Positions 14,781 to 23,512 of a stretch of 64,000 bases of DNA are shown in pieces. Both the position numbers and the translations under genes were made by a program. Within the stretch, counting starts at the first letter, position 1. Each line of letters opens with the position of its first letter. Source of the stretch: Phycisphaeraceae bacterium (lineage in GTDB: Bacteria > Planctomycetota > Phycisphaerae > Phycisphaerales > Phycisphaeraceae); contig JAJDCU010000040.1 in the NCBI GenBank assembly GCA_029260655.1, positions 36,705-100,704 on the forward strand, given 5' to 3'. The notes under the pieces are model-generated. The model saw only the letters and a list, made by a program, of their open reading frames with translations. It had not been told where the DNA came from and made no database searches.

Positions 14781-17700
14781 TTGAACTTCCGCTTTGACCA
14801 TCCCGAACTGCTTTGGCTTGGGCTGTTAGCCGCGCCGGTTATCTGGCTCGGCCTGCAAAGCCTGGCGGCGCTGGAGCCGTTTCGGCGGTGGACCGCGATC
14901 GGGCTTCGGTTGGCGGTGTTGTCGGTGCTGGTGCTGATGCTCGCCGGCCTGCAAGCCCAGGTCTGGCACTCGGACCTGACGGTGATCGCGCTGGTGGACC
15001 AATCCGAATCGGTCCGCCGTTTCGCCAAACCCCCGGAAGATGGCGGGGCGGACCCGGGCCGGGAACAAGCACAGGACTACCCGCAGTGGGTGCGGTCTTA
15101 TCTCAAGGGCGCGTCATCGGACAAGCGCGACGGCGACATGCTCGGGCTGGTTACCTACGACGGGCGGTCGACCGTCCGGGCGCTGCCCAGCGAAGCGACC
15201 GAGCTGGACTCGGGCACGGTTGACCAGCCGATGGAGGGGACCGACACCGCCAGCGCGATCCGATCGGGGATGGCGCTGTCTCCCCCGGACACCGGACTTC
15301 GGCTGGTGCTGGCAAGCGACGGCAACGACACGTCAGGCGACACCCTCGCCGCGGCGCGTGAGGCTGCCGCGGCCGGGGTCACGATCGATGTGCTGCCCGT
15401 GCCTTACCGGGTGCGGGATGAGGTTATGGTCGAGGCGCTGTACGCACCCAACGAGGCGCGCGAGGGGCAGACCGTGTCCCTGCGCGTCGTGCTCCGCGCT
15501 ACCCAGCCTGCCAAAGGGCTGATCCAACTGCTCCACGACGACATCCCGATCGACTTAAACGGCCGGATGCCCGGGACCGGTGCGCCGGTGGCGCGGGTCG
15601 ACTGGACGCTGGAAGAAACCGATACGCCCGTCGGCGGAGATGACGAGGTTGACGACGCGGCCGGCGAAGCTGCGGCGAATGACCGGGCCGATGCGCTGGG
15701 CAGGTACGTCACCGTCCGCGAGGTCGACATGCCGCTTGGTTTTACAGGGGTCAACAAGTTTGAGGCGGTCTTCGAGCCCGACGCCGGCTCGGACTCGATG
15801 ACAGCCAACAACAAGGCCCAGGCATTTACCCTGGTCTCGGGCAAGGGCCGGATCTTGTTCGTCGACAACATCGGCGGCGACAGCGGCAGGGTCCTGCCCA
15901 GCGCGCTGGCCAGCCGGGGGATCGAATTGGACGTCATCCCGCCCCAGGCGATGCCCGCCAGCCTCTCGCAACTGCAACGCTACGACGCGGTCATCCTCCA
16001 GAACGTCCCCTACGACATGGTCACGCCGTCGAAACAGAAGAAACTAACCAGGTACGTCCACGACCTTGGCGGCGGGTTGATCATGCTCGGCGGGCCCGAC
16101 AGCTTCGGCGCAGGCGGCTGGACCAACTCCGACCTGGACCGGTACATCCTCCCGGTCAGTTGTCAGATCCCCTCGCAGACGATCCTGCCCTCCGGTGCGC
16201 TGGTGCTGGTGATCGACCGGTCCGGCTCGATGTCTTCGAGTGTCGGCGGGACTTCTTCGAGCCAGCAGGAACTCGCCAACGAGGCCGCGGTGCTCGCGCT
16301 GAATACCCTTTACCCACAGGACCTGGTCGGTGTCGTTGCGTTCGACGGCGACGCCAAGATGATTGTCAAGATCGCGATGAACTCGGACCCCGCTTCGGTC
16401 GCCAAAAAAGTCCACAGCCTCCAGCCCGGCGGCGGCACGAACATCTACGCCGGGCTGAACATGGCCTACCGCGAGCTCGCCCCCCTGGGCGTGCAGGACG
16501 CCGCCGTCAAACACATCATCCTCCTGACCGACGGCCAGAGCATGGAGCCGGTCCCCGGCGGGTATATCAAGCTCGCCAGGCAGATGAAGCGGCAGGGCAT
16601 CACGCTCTCGACCATCGGCGTCGGCGACGGGCACGACGCGCAGCTACTGAATCAACTGGCCATGATGGGCGACGGAAACTACCACCCGATCATCAACCCC
16701 GCCAACCTCCCGCAGGTCTTCATCAAGGAAGCCAAGACCATCCGAAAGAACCTGGTCAAGGAGGTCCCATTCGTCCCGACCGTTTTGCCGACCGACTCGC
16801 CGATCACGGCCAACCTTACCGGCGTGCCGGAGCTCAAGGGGTTGGTCCTCACCGGCGAGAAGCGCGACGCACGCATCAAGATGCCGATGGTCGGCCCGGA
16901 GGGCGAGCCCGTCTTTGCGCACTGGCAGGTCGGGCTGGGCAGGAGCGCCGCGTTCACCTCCGACGCGACCAACCGTTGGGCGACCGCGTGGCTGTCATGG
17001 GGCGGGTACCCCGACTTCTGGGCGCGCACCGTCCGCACGATCGCCAGGCCCTCGGCCAGCCGTGACGCCGACCTGCTCGTGGCGGTGCATGACGGCCGGC
17101 TCGAGGTCCAGCTCGACGCCGCGTTCGCCGGCCAGACGACGACCGGCAGGGGCAGGCGCGCCGCCGGGTCGTTCGGCAACTTCCTGAATGTCACCGGCAG
17201 CGTCCTCAAGCCCGACGGCAGCGTGCAGCAGATCACGCTTAACCAGGTCGGGCCCGGGCAATACCAGGCCGACACGCGCGCGGACCAGACCGGCAACTAC
17301 GTCGTGAGCCTGTTCGTCCAAGAGGAAGGCGGCGCCCGGCGGATGGTGTTCGGCGGCGCGAGCCGACCGCCAGGCCAGGAGCTGCGCCGATTCAAATCTA
17401 ACACCGCGTTGCTCCAGCAGGTCGCCGAGATCACCGGCGGACGCCTCCTCGATCCTACCGCGCCCAAACCCGCGGGGCTCTTCGAGCGCACGCAGTCTTT
17501 TGAGACGCGCTCAATCCGCCCGCTTTGGCGCACTTTGCTGTTGTGGCTGGTCGTCGCGTTCATGCTGGACGTGGCTTGCCGGCGTATCGCCTGGGACCCC
17601 GCGGCGATCGCGGCCTGGGTCAGAGGGCGGGCGGGGTTGTTGTTTGGCTCGCTGCGCCCCCGCGAGGTCGAGGCCGCCGCCACCCTCGCCGCGCTCAAAA

Positions 17701-17984
17701 CGCGCATGGCTCAGACCGATCGGAAACTCGCCGCACGCTCCGCGGGGGGATCGCCCGAGGCTGCCCCGCCACCCTCGAAGAAGCGCAAGTTCGAGGCCAA
17801 CACCGATTTTGTCGCCGAATCCGACTTCACCCAGGCCGTCGGGGGCGCGAGCGAAGAGGGCCCCGCCGCACCAACCGCCGCGGGCCAAGCGGACTCGGCG
17901 GATGGCTCCGAAGACCAAGGCCCGACCACCAGCCGGCTGCTGGCCGCCAAACGCCGGGCACGCGAGGAACTGGATAGCGAATAA
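14781..17984 (+). CDS. Large Bat-like membrane protein with VWA and glutamine-amidotransferase-like domains
   Basis: The protein is 1067 residues. N-terminal helices (about 10-27 and 38-58) are followed by a first VWA-like region (LVDQSESVRR). A class-I glutamine-amidotransferase-like segment without obvious catalytic Cys comes next (RILFVDNIGGDSGRVL to GGGLIMLGGPDSFGAG). A full VWA domain follows with MIDAS motif DRSGSMS (about residue 478) and LLTDGQS. A late membrane helix (about 915-935) precedes a charged cytosolic tail. VWA proteins encoded beside MoxR ATPases act in envelope complexes or metal-cofactor assembly. The start is TTG 14781, directly after repeat R3, with no ribosome site. 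The start assignment is moderate; the domain assignment is good. Confidence 0.85.
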   Translation: MNFRFDHPELLWLGLLAAPVIWLGLQSLAALEPFRRWTAIGLRLAVLSVLVLMLAGLQAQVWHSDLTVIALVDQSESVRRFAKPPEDGGADPGREQAQDYPQWVRSYLKGASSDKRDGDMLGLVTYDGRSTVRALPSEATELDSGTVDQPMEGTDTASAIRSGMALSPPDTGLRLVLASDGNDTSGDTLAAAREAAAAGVTIDVLPVPYRVRDEVMVEALYAPNEAREGQTVSLRVVLRATQPAKGLIQLLHDDIPIDLNGRMPGTGAPVARVDWTLEETDTPVGGDDEVDDAAGEAAANDRADALGRYVTVREVDMPLGFTGVNKFEAVFEPDAGSDSMTANNKAQAFTLVSGKGRILFVDNIGGDSGRVLPSALASRGIELDVIPPQAMPASLSQLQRYDAVILQNVPYDMVTPSKQKKLTRYVHDLGGGLIMLGGPDSFGAGGWTNSDLDRYILPVSCQIPSQTILPSGALVLVIDRSGSMSSSVGGTSSSQQELANEAAVLALNTLYPQDLVGVVAFDGDAKMIVKIAMNSDPASVAKKVHSLQPGGGTNIYAGLNMAYRELAPLGVQDAAVKHIILLTDGQSMEPVPGGYIKLARQMKRQGITLSTIGVGDGHDAQLLNQLAMMGDGNYHPIINPANLPQVFIKEAKTIRKNLVKEVPFVPTVLPTDSPITANLTGVPELKGLVLTGEKRDARIKMPMVGPEGEPVFAHWQVGLGRSAAFTSDATNRWATAWLSWGGYPDFWARTVRTIARPSASRDADLLVAVHDGRLEVQLDAAFAGQTTTGRGRRAAGSFGNFLNVTGSVLKPDGSVQQITLNQVGPGQYQADTRADQTGNYVVSLFVQEEGGARRMVFGGASRPPGQELRRFKSNTALLQQVAEITGGRLLDPTAPKPAGLFERTQSFETRSIRPLWRTLLLWLVVAFMLDVACRRIAWDPAAIAAWVRGRAGLLFGSLRPREVEAAATLAALKTRMAQTDRKLAARSAGGSPEAAPPPSKKRKFEANTDFVAESDFTQAVGGASEEGPAAPTAAGQADSADGSEDQGPTTSRLLAAKRRAREELDSE

Positions 17985-17993
17985 GCAACCCCC

Positions 17994-18011
17994 GCGCGGA
18001 CTTGTCCGCGC
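17994..18011. repeat. Short GC-rich hairpin with a 2-base loop
   Basis: GCGCGGAC (17994-18001) and GTCCGCGC (18004-18011) form a perfect 8-bp stem around TT. It lies 10 bases after the VWA gene stop and just before the moxR ribosome site. The same design (stem ending in GAC/GTC, 2-base loop) occurs after clpP (26306-26321) and after flgK (51739-51756). Confidence 0.7.
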
Positions 18012-18033
18012 AACCGTGTAAGGAGATGTGAAC

Positions 18034-19071
18034 ATGACCGCCAATATCAACGACGAGCAACAGGTCCTCGATCAGGCCGAGGCGTTCAGGAAAGACTACC
18101 AGGCCGTCCGCGACCAGATCGCACGCTGGATCGTCGGGCACGGCGAGATCATCGACGGTGTGCTGACCTGCCTGTTCGTCGGCGGACACGCGCTGCTCGA
18201 AGGCGTCCCCGGGCTGGGCAAGACGCTCTTGATCCGCAGCCTGAGCCAGGCCCTGTCGCTGGACTTTAGCCGTATCCAGTTCACCCCCGACCTGATGCCC
18301 GCCGACATCACCGGCACGACGATCGTCGTCGAGGCACGCAACGAAGACGGCACGACGTCGCGCGTTTTCAAGTTCCAGCGGGGCCCGATCTTTGCCCAGA
18401 TCATCCTGGCCGACGAAGTCAACCGCGCCACGCCCAAGACGCAGTCGGCGATGCTCGAAGCGATGCAGGAGAAATCCGTCACCGTCGCCGGGGACACCTA
18501 CGAGTTGCAAAAACCCTTCTTCGTGATGGCGACGCAAAACCCGATCGAACAGGAGGGGACCTACCCCCTGCCCGAGGCGCAACTGGACCGGTTCATGTTC
18601 AAGTTGGACGTGGGGTATTCAACCCGCGAGGAACTGCACGAGATCGCCGACCGCACGACCCGTGCTGAAGAGCCCAAGATCGAGCCGGTGCTGGATGCGG
18701 GAAAGATCATCGGGTACCAGCAGCTCATCCGCCGGGTCATCATCGCGCCGCACGTGCAGGACTACGCGATCCGCTGCGTGCTGTCGACCCACCCGGAAGG
18801 CGAGTTCGCCTCGAAGCTGGCCAGGCAATTCCTGCGCTTCGGCGGCAGCCCCCGCGCGGTGCAGGCACTGGTCCTCGGCGGCAAGGTCCGCGCCATGCTC
18901 GACGGCCGGGCGCACGTTTCGGTCGACGACATCAAAGCGATCCTCCTCCCCGCCCTGCGCCACCGCGTCCTGATGAACTTCGAGGGCCAGGCCGAGGGCA
19001 TCACCCCCGACATGGTCCTGAACGACATCATCGATAACCTGCCGGTCGAAGCAGAGGGGCTGAAGGTGTAA
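18034..19071 (+). CDS. MoxR-family AAA+ ATPase
   Basis: The protein is 345 residues. Walker A GVPGLGKT, Walker B ILADEVNRA, the MoxR motif AMQEKSVTV and sensor ATQNPIEQEGTYPLPEAQLD are all present. MoxR ATPases act as chaperones that remodel partner proteins, usually VWA-domain proteins encoded next to them, as here. ATG 18034 follows AAGGAG by 8 bases; the upstream in-frame GTG 18028 is too close to that site and is rejected. Cytosolic by lack of signals. The partner set in this cluster is the VWA protein upstream, DUF58 and the Bat-like protein downstream. Confidence 0.95.
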   Translation: MTANINDEQQVLDQAEAFRKDYQAVRDQIARWIVGHGEIIDGVLTCLFVGGHALLEGVPGLGKTLLIRSLSQALSLDFSRIQFTPDLMPADITGTTIVVEARNEDGTTSRVFKFQRGPIFAQIILADEVNRATPKTQSAMLEAMQEKSVTVAGDTYELQKPFFVMATQNPIEQEGTYPLPEAQLDRFMFKLDVGYSTREELHEIADRTTRAEEPKIEPVLDAGKIIGYQQLIRRVIIAPHVQDYAIRCVLSTHPEGEFASKLARQFLRFGGSPRAVQALVLGGKVRAMLDGRAHVSVDDIKAILLPALRHRVLMNFEGQAEGITPDMVLNDIIDNLPVEAEGLKV

Positions 19072-19074
19072 GAG

Positions 19075-19188
19075 GGTGAACCGCCAAGACGCGGAGGACG
19101 CCAAGAAGAGTCGGATAAATGAAATGGTTGAAGAACATCGGCATTGGTAGATACAAACCTTGGCGCTCTTGGCGTCTTGGCGGTTAAT
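19075..19188. repeat. Inverted pair of CGCCAAGA-type phrases with 8-9-bp period (element R4)
   Basis: The left arm 19075-19110 contains ACCGCCAAGACGC then ACGCCAAGAAG. The right arm 19157-19188 is the reverse complement type (TTGGCGCTCTTGGCGTCTTG). The inner 45 bases hold no gene. The right arm ends 4 bases before the DUF58 start ATG. It interrupts the otherwise tight moxR-DUF58 pair. Confidence 0.85.
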
Positions 19189-19190
19189 AC

Positions 19191-20120
19191 ATGACAGCAC
19201 TGAACTCACAACCCGACACCCAAGACACCCTGCTCTCCCCGGCGTTCATGCGGCAGCTCGATCGGCTGGACGTGATGTCGCGGAAGATGCTGCGCGGCAA
19301 GTTGCAGGGGGAGCGGCGGAGCAAGAAGAAGGGCCAGAGCGTCGAGTTCGCCGACTACCGAAGCTACGTCGTCGGGGACGACCTTCGGTTCATCGACTGG
19401 AACCTCTACGCCCGACTGGACAAATTGTTCCTGCGGCTATTCATGGAAGAGGAAGACCTCTCGGTCTCCGTGGTGCTGGACGTGACCAAGAGCATGGACT
19501 TCGGCGAGCCGAACAAGTTTTTGTACGCCAAGCGCGTCGCCGCGGCGCTGGGGTACATCGGCCTGAGCCATTACAACCGGGTGAACCTCTACACGTTCGC
19601 CGACACGGTGACGGATATGGCCCAGTCGATGCGCGGGCGACGGCCGATCCCGCAGATGCTTCGGTTCCTCCAGGGCCAGCAGCCGGTTGATGGCGAAAAT
19701 GTCAGCGGCAACCTGGCTAGCGCCTGCAAACGCCTGTCGCTGCTGCAGCGCCAGCCCGGGGTGATCGTCTTGCTCAGCGATTTTTTTGATAAGGGCGATC
19801 TGGCCGAGGCGCTTCGGTACCTCGGTGGTGAGAAGCACGACGTCTACGCGATCCAGCTCCTGGCCCCCCAGGAGGTCGACCCGATGAAGGGCAACATCGT
19901 CGGCGACCTGCGATTGCGCGACATCGAAGACGGCGACATCGCCGAGGTCTCGGTCAGCCCGGCGCTGATTAAAAAGTACAAGGCCAACCTCCAGGCCTAC
20001 TGCCAGCACGTCCGAGAGCAGTGCCTGCGCCGCGGCGCCGCCTACATGATCAGCGAAACGAGCGTGCCGTTCGATGCGCTGGTCCTCAAGTACCTCAGAC
20101 AGCGGGGGCTTCTGGGATAG
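19191..20120 (+). CDS. DUF58 domain protein, VWA-like partner of MoxR
   Basis: The protein is 309 residues. The DUF58 signature GDDLRFIDWNLYAR (about residues 63-76) is followed by a VWA-like core (VVLDVTKSMDFG, IVLLSDFFDKGD). In many bacteria this gene follows moxR and precedes Bat genes, as here. It has no membrane helix, so it probably works in the cytosol or at the membrane face with MoxR. The start ATG 19191 has no visible ribosome site because repeat R4 lies directly upstream. Confidence 0.92.
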   Translation: MTALNSQPDTQDTLLSPAFMRQLDRLDVMSRKMLRGKLQGERRSKKKGQSVEFADYRSYVVGDDLRFIDWNLYARLDKLFLRLFMEEEDLSVSVVLDVTKSMDFGEPNKFLYAKRVAAALGYIGLSHYNRVNLYTFADTVTDMAQSMRGRRPIPQMLRFLQGQQPVDGENVSGNLASACKRLSLLQRQPGVIVLLSDFFDKGDLAEALRYLGGEKHDVYAIQLLAPQEVDPMKGNIVGDLRLRDIEDGDIAEVSVSPALIKKYKANLQAYCQHVREQCLRRGAAYMISETSVPFDALVLKYLRQRGLLG

Positions 20121-20124
20121 GTGT

Positions 20125-20538
20125 GGAACAGGGATGAACGCTGATAAACGCGGATGAGGAAGATTGGCTTATGACGATGGATGAGACTCCAAATCCGGAT
20201 AATTCAGCTTATCTGCAGCGAGTGGACGTTCAGGGCCACCTGAAGGTTTTGGAGGTTCTTCGAGAATGGGACCCAATCGGTGTCGTCGATCTACAAAATC
20301 CTGGTGGTGCTGGATGGGATGAATACGACTCGTATGCACCGACGTTGATTCAGATGCTTGATCGGGGCGATTCCGCTCGCAAGATCGTAAAGTGGATGCG
20401 CTATGTGGCTACTGACTATATGGGCTTGAGCTTTTTTGATAAGGCACACAGCCGCGCGTGTGCAGAGAAGATCATCGAGTTTTGGAGAACTTGGAAAAAA
20501 AATGATGATTGATTTATCCGCCTTCATCCCTGTTTCAG
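20125..20538. mobile_element. Cassette-like insert: inverted 10-bp-period repeat arms around a small gene (element R5)
   Basis: The left arm (20125-20162) contains AACAGGGATGAACGCTGATA, with GAT recurring every 10 bases. The right arm (20511-20538) carries the reverse complement, sharing AACAGGGATGAA exactly and GGATAAA nearby. Between the arms lies one small gene (20171-20512). The unit is about 414 bases and splits the DUF58 gene from the Bat-like gene. No transposase is present. Target-site duplication was not identified. Interpretation as a mobile cassette is inference. Confidence 0.5.
20171..20512 (+). CDS. Small DUF1871-like protein inside a repeat-flanked cassette
   Basis: The protein is 113 residues. 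The central pattern REWDPIGV, then DEYDSYAPTLIQML, then DYMGLSFFDKA, recalls the DUF1871 family of small acidic proteins of unknown function. That match is from memory and moderate. It has no signal or membrane segment. It has lower G+C than its neighbours and more mixed codon use (for example GGTGGTGCTGGATGGGATG-like runs and AAAAAAAATGATG at its end), consistent with recent arrival. It is bracketed by inverted repeat arms and lies inside the MoxR/Bat-like cluster, with no evident role in it. Confidence 0.65.
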   Translation: MTMDETPNPDNSAYLQRVDVQGHLKVLEVLREWDPIGVVDLQNPGGAGWDEYDSYAPTLIQMLDRGDSARKIVKWMRYVATDYMGLSFFDKAHSRACAEKIIEFWRTWKKNDD

Positions 20539-20559
20539 TTTTCTTGATTTGATCTAACC

Positions 20560-22749
20560 ATGGGATTTCTCTCTCCAATCACCGCCCTGATCGCCGCCGG
20601 GATTACGGTCCCGCTGTTGGTGGCGTTGTATTTTCTGAAGCTGCGCCGACGACAGGTGATGATCTCGTCGACGTTGCTGTGGAAGAAGGCGATCCAGGAC
20701 ATGCAGGTGAACTCGCCGTTCCAGAAGCTTCGGCGGAGCCTGTTGCTGCTTCTGCAGTTGTTGATATTGGGGGCGTTGTTGTTCGCGATGGCCCGGCCGA
20801 CGATGCAGGCGACCGCCGCGCCCGGTCAGCGGGTGGTGATCGTGATCGATCATTCGGCGTCGATGAACGCGACCGATATTTCCCCGACCCGCCTGGATGA
20901 GGCGAAGAAGGCGGCGCTTGAGCTGATCGGCAACCTCGACGCGGGGGGCGATGAGCCCGGCGGGTCGTCCCAGGGCGCGCCAGGCCAAGGCGCCGGTGTC
21001 GGCGGTCCATCAGGTGGCGTGTCCGGGGGCGCATCCGGTAGCGCAGCTGGCGGCGCGATGGTGGTGAGTTTTGCTCAGAACGCCCGGGTGTGTCAGACGT
21101 TTACCAACGACCTTGTCCGCCTGCGTGACGCGGTGCGTGGGATCGAGCCGACCGATCAGGTCAGCGATCTGGGCCCGGCGCTTCGGCTGGTCGAGCCGTT
21201 CGCCAACAAGGCGATGCGGGATGACGTCGATTCGCTGGTGGTCTACGTGATCAGCGACGGGCGTGTGTTAATGGACGGTGCGGCGATGTCGCTCAGCGGC
21301 GCTCAGCTCCGCTACGTCCCGATCGGCGGAGGCGGCGGGGCGCCCGACGCGGACAACGTCGGGATCGTTTCGTTCAGCGCCCGGCGTGACTTCGACAAGC
21401 CCGAGATCGTGCAGGTCTTCGCCCGTGTCGCAAACTTCGGCCAAGACCGGGTCCGTGCTAACCTGACACTGAGTCTTGACGGCCGGGTCACCCGTGTCCA
21501 GCCGATCACCCTGAGCCCTGCGCCCGTTGCTTCCACGCCTGCGCCCGGCAGCGGATCGAGTTTGGCCTTAGGCGCCGACTCAACCGCGCCCCCGGATGCG
21601 CCGACGGATGCGCCGACGGATTCACCCCCGACTTTGTCCCCGACTCCCGGTCCAGCCGGCAGCGAGACGTCCGTGCAGTTCGATTTCGTGCTGCCCGGGT
21701 CGGCGCTGGTTGAGTTGTCGCACGATCACGAAGACCAATTAGCCGCAGACAACGCCGCCCGCCTGACGCTTGCCCCGGCCCGTCGGCTGCGGGTGCTGAT
21801 GGTCACCCGGGGCAACACCTACCTCGACCACGGGATCCGAAGCGCCGGCGTGCGCCAACTGGTGGCGATGAGCCCGGACAAGTTCGAGGACCAGGACCCC
21901 ACGGCACTGCGGCGCGGCGGGTGGGACGCGTCCGGCGCATCGGGTTTGGCCGGGGAGGGCTTTGATGTGATCGTGTTCGATGGTTACGCCCCCAAGGCGA
22001 CGCCTCTGGTCGACAGCCTGTACTTCGGCGCGGTCCCGCCGATCGAGGGTTTGCAGCGCGTGCCGTCGCGCGAGGGCGAGCCGACGTTGCAGCGGATTCT
22101 CGACTGGGTCCGTGACCACCCGCTGCTGCGTTACGTGGTGCTCGATGATGTGATCCTCACCGAGCCCGGGCGTCTGGAGGTCCCGCCCCAGGCGGTGGTG
22201 TTGATGACCGGCCAGTCCGGGCCGTTGATGGCGGAGGTGGTCCACGAGGGCGTTCGGCACGTGGCGACTTCCTTCGATGTGCTGCACAGCAACTGGCCTT
22301 TGAGCGTCGGCTTCCCGGTCTTCCTGAGCAACACGGTGCAGACACTGGGACTCGGCGGGCTTTCCGGGGAGGCAGGGGTGTTCTATCACACCGGCGAGGT
22401 TGCGGTGGTCCCCGCAGACGCGGAGGGGGCGCTTGTCTACAAGGGCCCGGTGCGGCTTACCGTGAACCGCACCACCGGCGCGGCGGTCCTCCCCGCGTTC
22501 ACCCGGGCCGGGGTCTACCAAACAGATGCGGGCATCGATCCGCCTTTCGATCGGATCAGCGTCAACCTGCTTGACGCCAACGAGAGCGACGTCCGCACCG
22601 CCGACCTGCTGATGGTCAGCACGGTGGCCGGCGATGCCCAGGCCCAGCCCGTCAGCATCCGCCGGGAGGTCTGGCGCTGGTTCATATGGGGCGCATTGGC
22701 GGTGATGATGATCGAATGGCTGGTCTACACCAGGCGGATGCATCTGTAG
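20560..22749 (+). CDS. BatA-like membrane protein with VWA domain
   Basis: The protein is 729 residues. The N-terminal BatA-type region holds two membrane helices (about 7-25 and 62-82) around KLRRRQVMISSTLLWKKA. A VWA domain follows with MIDAS motif DHSASMN (about residues 105-111), interrupted by a Gly/Ser/Ala-rich insert near residue 140. A Pro/Ala/Thr-rich linker sits near 330-365. A C-terminal helix (about 705-722) ends the protein. It would sit in the inner membrane with its VWA domain available to the MoxR-DUF58 pair. Its ATG 20560 has no clear ribosome site and follows the R5 arm by 21 bases. Confidence 0.88.
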   Translation: MGFLSPITALIAAGITVPLLVALYFLKLRRRQVMISSTLLWKKAIQDMQVNSPFQKLRRSLLLLLQLLILGALLFAMARPTMQATAAPGQRVVIVIDHSASMNATDISPTRLDEAKKAALELIGNLDAGGDEPGGSSQGAPGQGAGVGGPSGGVSGGASGSAAGGAMVVSFAQNARVCQTFTNDLVRLRDAVRGIEPTDQVSDLGPALRLVEPFANKAMRDDVDSLVVYVISDGRVLMDGAAMSLSGAQLRYVPIGGGGGAPDADNVGIVSFSARRDFDKPEIVQVFARVANFGQDRVRANLTLSLDGRVTRVQPITLSPAPVASTPAPGSGSSLALGADSTAPPDAPTDAPTDSPPTLSPTPGPAGSETSVQFDFVLPGSALVELSHDHEDQLAADNAARLTLAPARRLRVLMVTRGNTYLDHGIRSAGVRQLVAMSPDKFEDQDPTALRRGGWDASGASGLAGEGFDVIVFDGYAPKATPLVDSLYFGAVPPIEGLQRVPSREGEPTLQRILDWVRDHPLLRYVVLDDVILTEPGRLEVPPQAVVLMTGQSGPLMAEVVHEGVRHVATSFDVLHSNWPLSVGFPVFLSNTVQTLGLGGLSGEAGVFYHTGEVAVVPADAEGALVYKGPVRLTVNRTTGAAVLPAFTRAGVYQTDAGIDPPFDRISVNLLDANESDVRTADLLMVSTVAGDAQAQPVSIRREVWRWFIWGALAVMMIEWLVYTRRMHL

Positions 22750-22799
22750 CGGGCGCATCCAATCTTCATTTTTTTTGTAACGCCAAGTAGCAAGTGACG

Positions 22800-22825
22800 G
22801 CCCACGGCTAGAAACCGTGGGCTTT
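22800..22825. terminator. Bidirectional hairpin terminator between convergent genes
   Basis: GCCCACGG (22800-22807) and CCGTGGGC (22815-22822) form a perfect 8-bp stem with a 7-base loop, followed by TTT. It lies between the Bat-like gene and the converging fur gene. A related CCCACG/CGTGGG hairpin ends the flagellin gene at 56405. Confidence 0.75.
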
Positions 22826-22826
22826 G

Positions 22827-22856
22827 GTTGTTGTTGTTGTTGTTGTTGTTGTTGTT
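22827..22856. repeat. (GTT)x10 microsatellite
   Basis: Ten uninterrupted GTT units lie between the terminator and the end of the fur gene. On the fur strand this is an AAC run in the 3' untranslated region. Trinucleotide runs of this length are rare in GC-rich bacterial intergenic DNA and would be prone to copy-number change. Confidence 0.95.
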
Positions 22857-22863
22857 CTGGTAT

Positions 22864-23313
22864 CTACGACTGGCAGGGGTTTTTCTTGAACTCGCCGACG
22901 AGGTCGACCTGGACCTTGTTGACTTCGAAGCCGATGCGTTCCTGCAGTTCGTCGATCAGTTCTTTGGGGAGGTGCTCGAGGATGCGTTTACCCAGGTCGT
23001 CCGGTGCGTCGGTGAGCTTGCCGGTCTTTCGGCACCGCAGGTGCAGGTGGTCTTCGCCGCCGGTGTCGTACCGCGTCGAGCCGTTGCCACCGCAGCACGC
23101 GAGCTTGTACGCCAGCCCGGCGCAGCAAAAGGCCTCAAGCGTGTTGTAGACGGTGGCGAGGCTGAGGTCGGCGTCCTGCTCCTTGACCAGGCGGTGAAGC
23201 TCGTCCGCGGTGGGGTGGCACCGGCATGTGGAGAGGGCCTGGAAGATCGCGCGGCGCTGCTTGGTGCAGCGTAGGCCGTGTCCCGCGAAAGTCTGTTGAA
23301 GCTTGTCTGACAT
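22864..23313 (-). CDS. Fur/PerR-family metal-responsive repressor
   Basis: The protein is 149 residues. The winged-helix part (GLRCTKQRRAIFQAL, PTADELHRLV, LSLATVYNTLEAF) is followed by the metal-binding HLHLRC motif and a dimerisation domain (DELQERIGFEVNKVQVDLVG). The usual structural CxxC after HxHxxC is reduced to one cysteine (LRCRKTGKL), while extra cysteines occur at STCRCHP and ACCGGNG. Fur proteins repress genes in response to Fe, Zn, Mn or peroxide; which one applies is not readable here. ATG 23313 was chosen by family length, and an upstream in-frame start would add 28 residues. It is divergent from purM. Confidence 0.9.
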   Translation of the reverse strand: MSDKLQQTFAGHGLRCTKQRRAIFQALSTCRCHPTADELHRLVKEQDADLSLATVYNTLEAFCCAGLAYKLACCGGNGSTRYDTGGEDHLHLRCRKTGKLTDAPDDLGKRILEHLPKELIDELQERIGFEVNKVQVDLVGEFKKNPCQS

Positions 23314-23512
23314 GCTCGAAGTCTGTCCGCTGGCCGGATCCGATTCGTGGCGTGCGCCCGCGACCGCCGGTCGGTCTGCGATTGAGCGGCCCCGCAACGG
23401 ATCATCGGCCGGGGAACGATACGGCTTAATCCACGCGGGGTCCAGTGGCGGGTTGATATTGTTTTAGTCAGCGGGGTTTACGCGGCGTGGCGGGAGCGTA
23501 CACTACCGGCCT

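Noticed and set aside
18028..18033. GTG 18028 as moxR start
   Set aside because: Only 2 bases separate it from the AAGGAG site, whereas ATG 18034 has the normal 8-base spacing.
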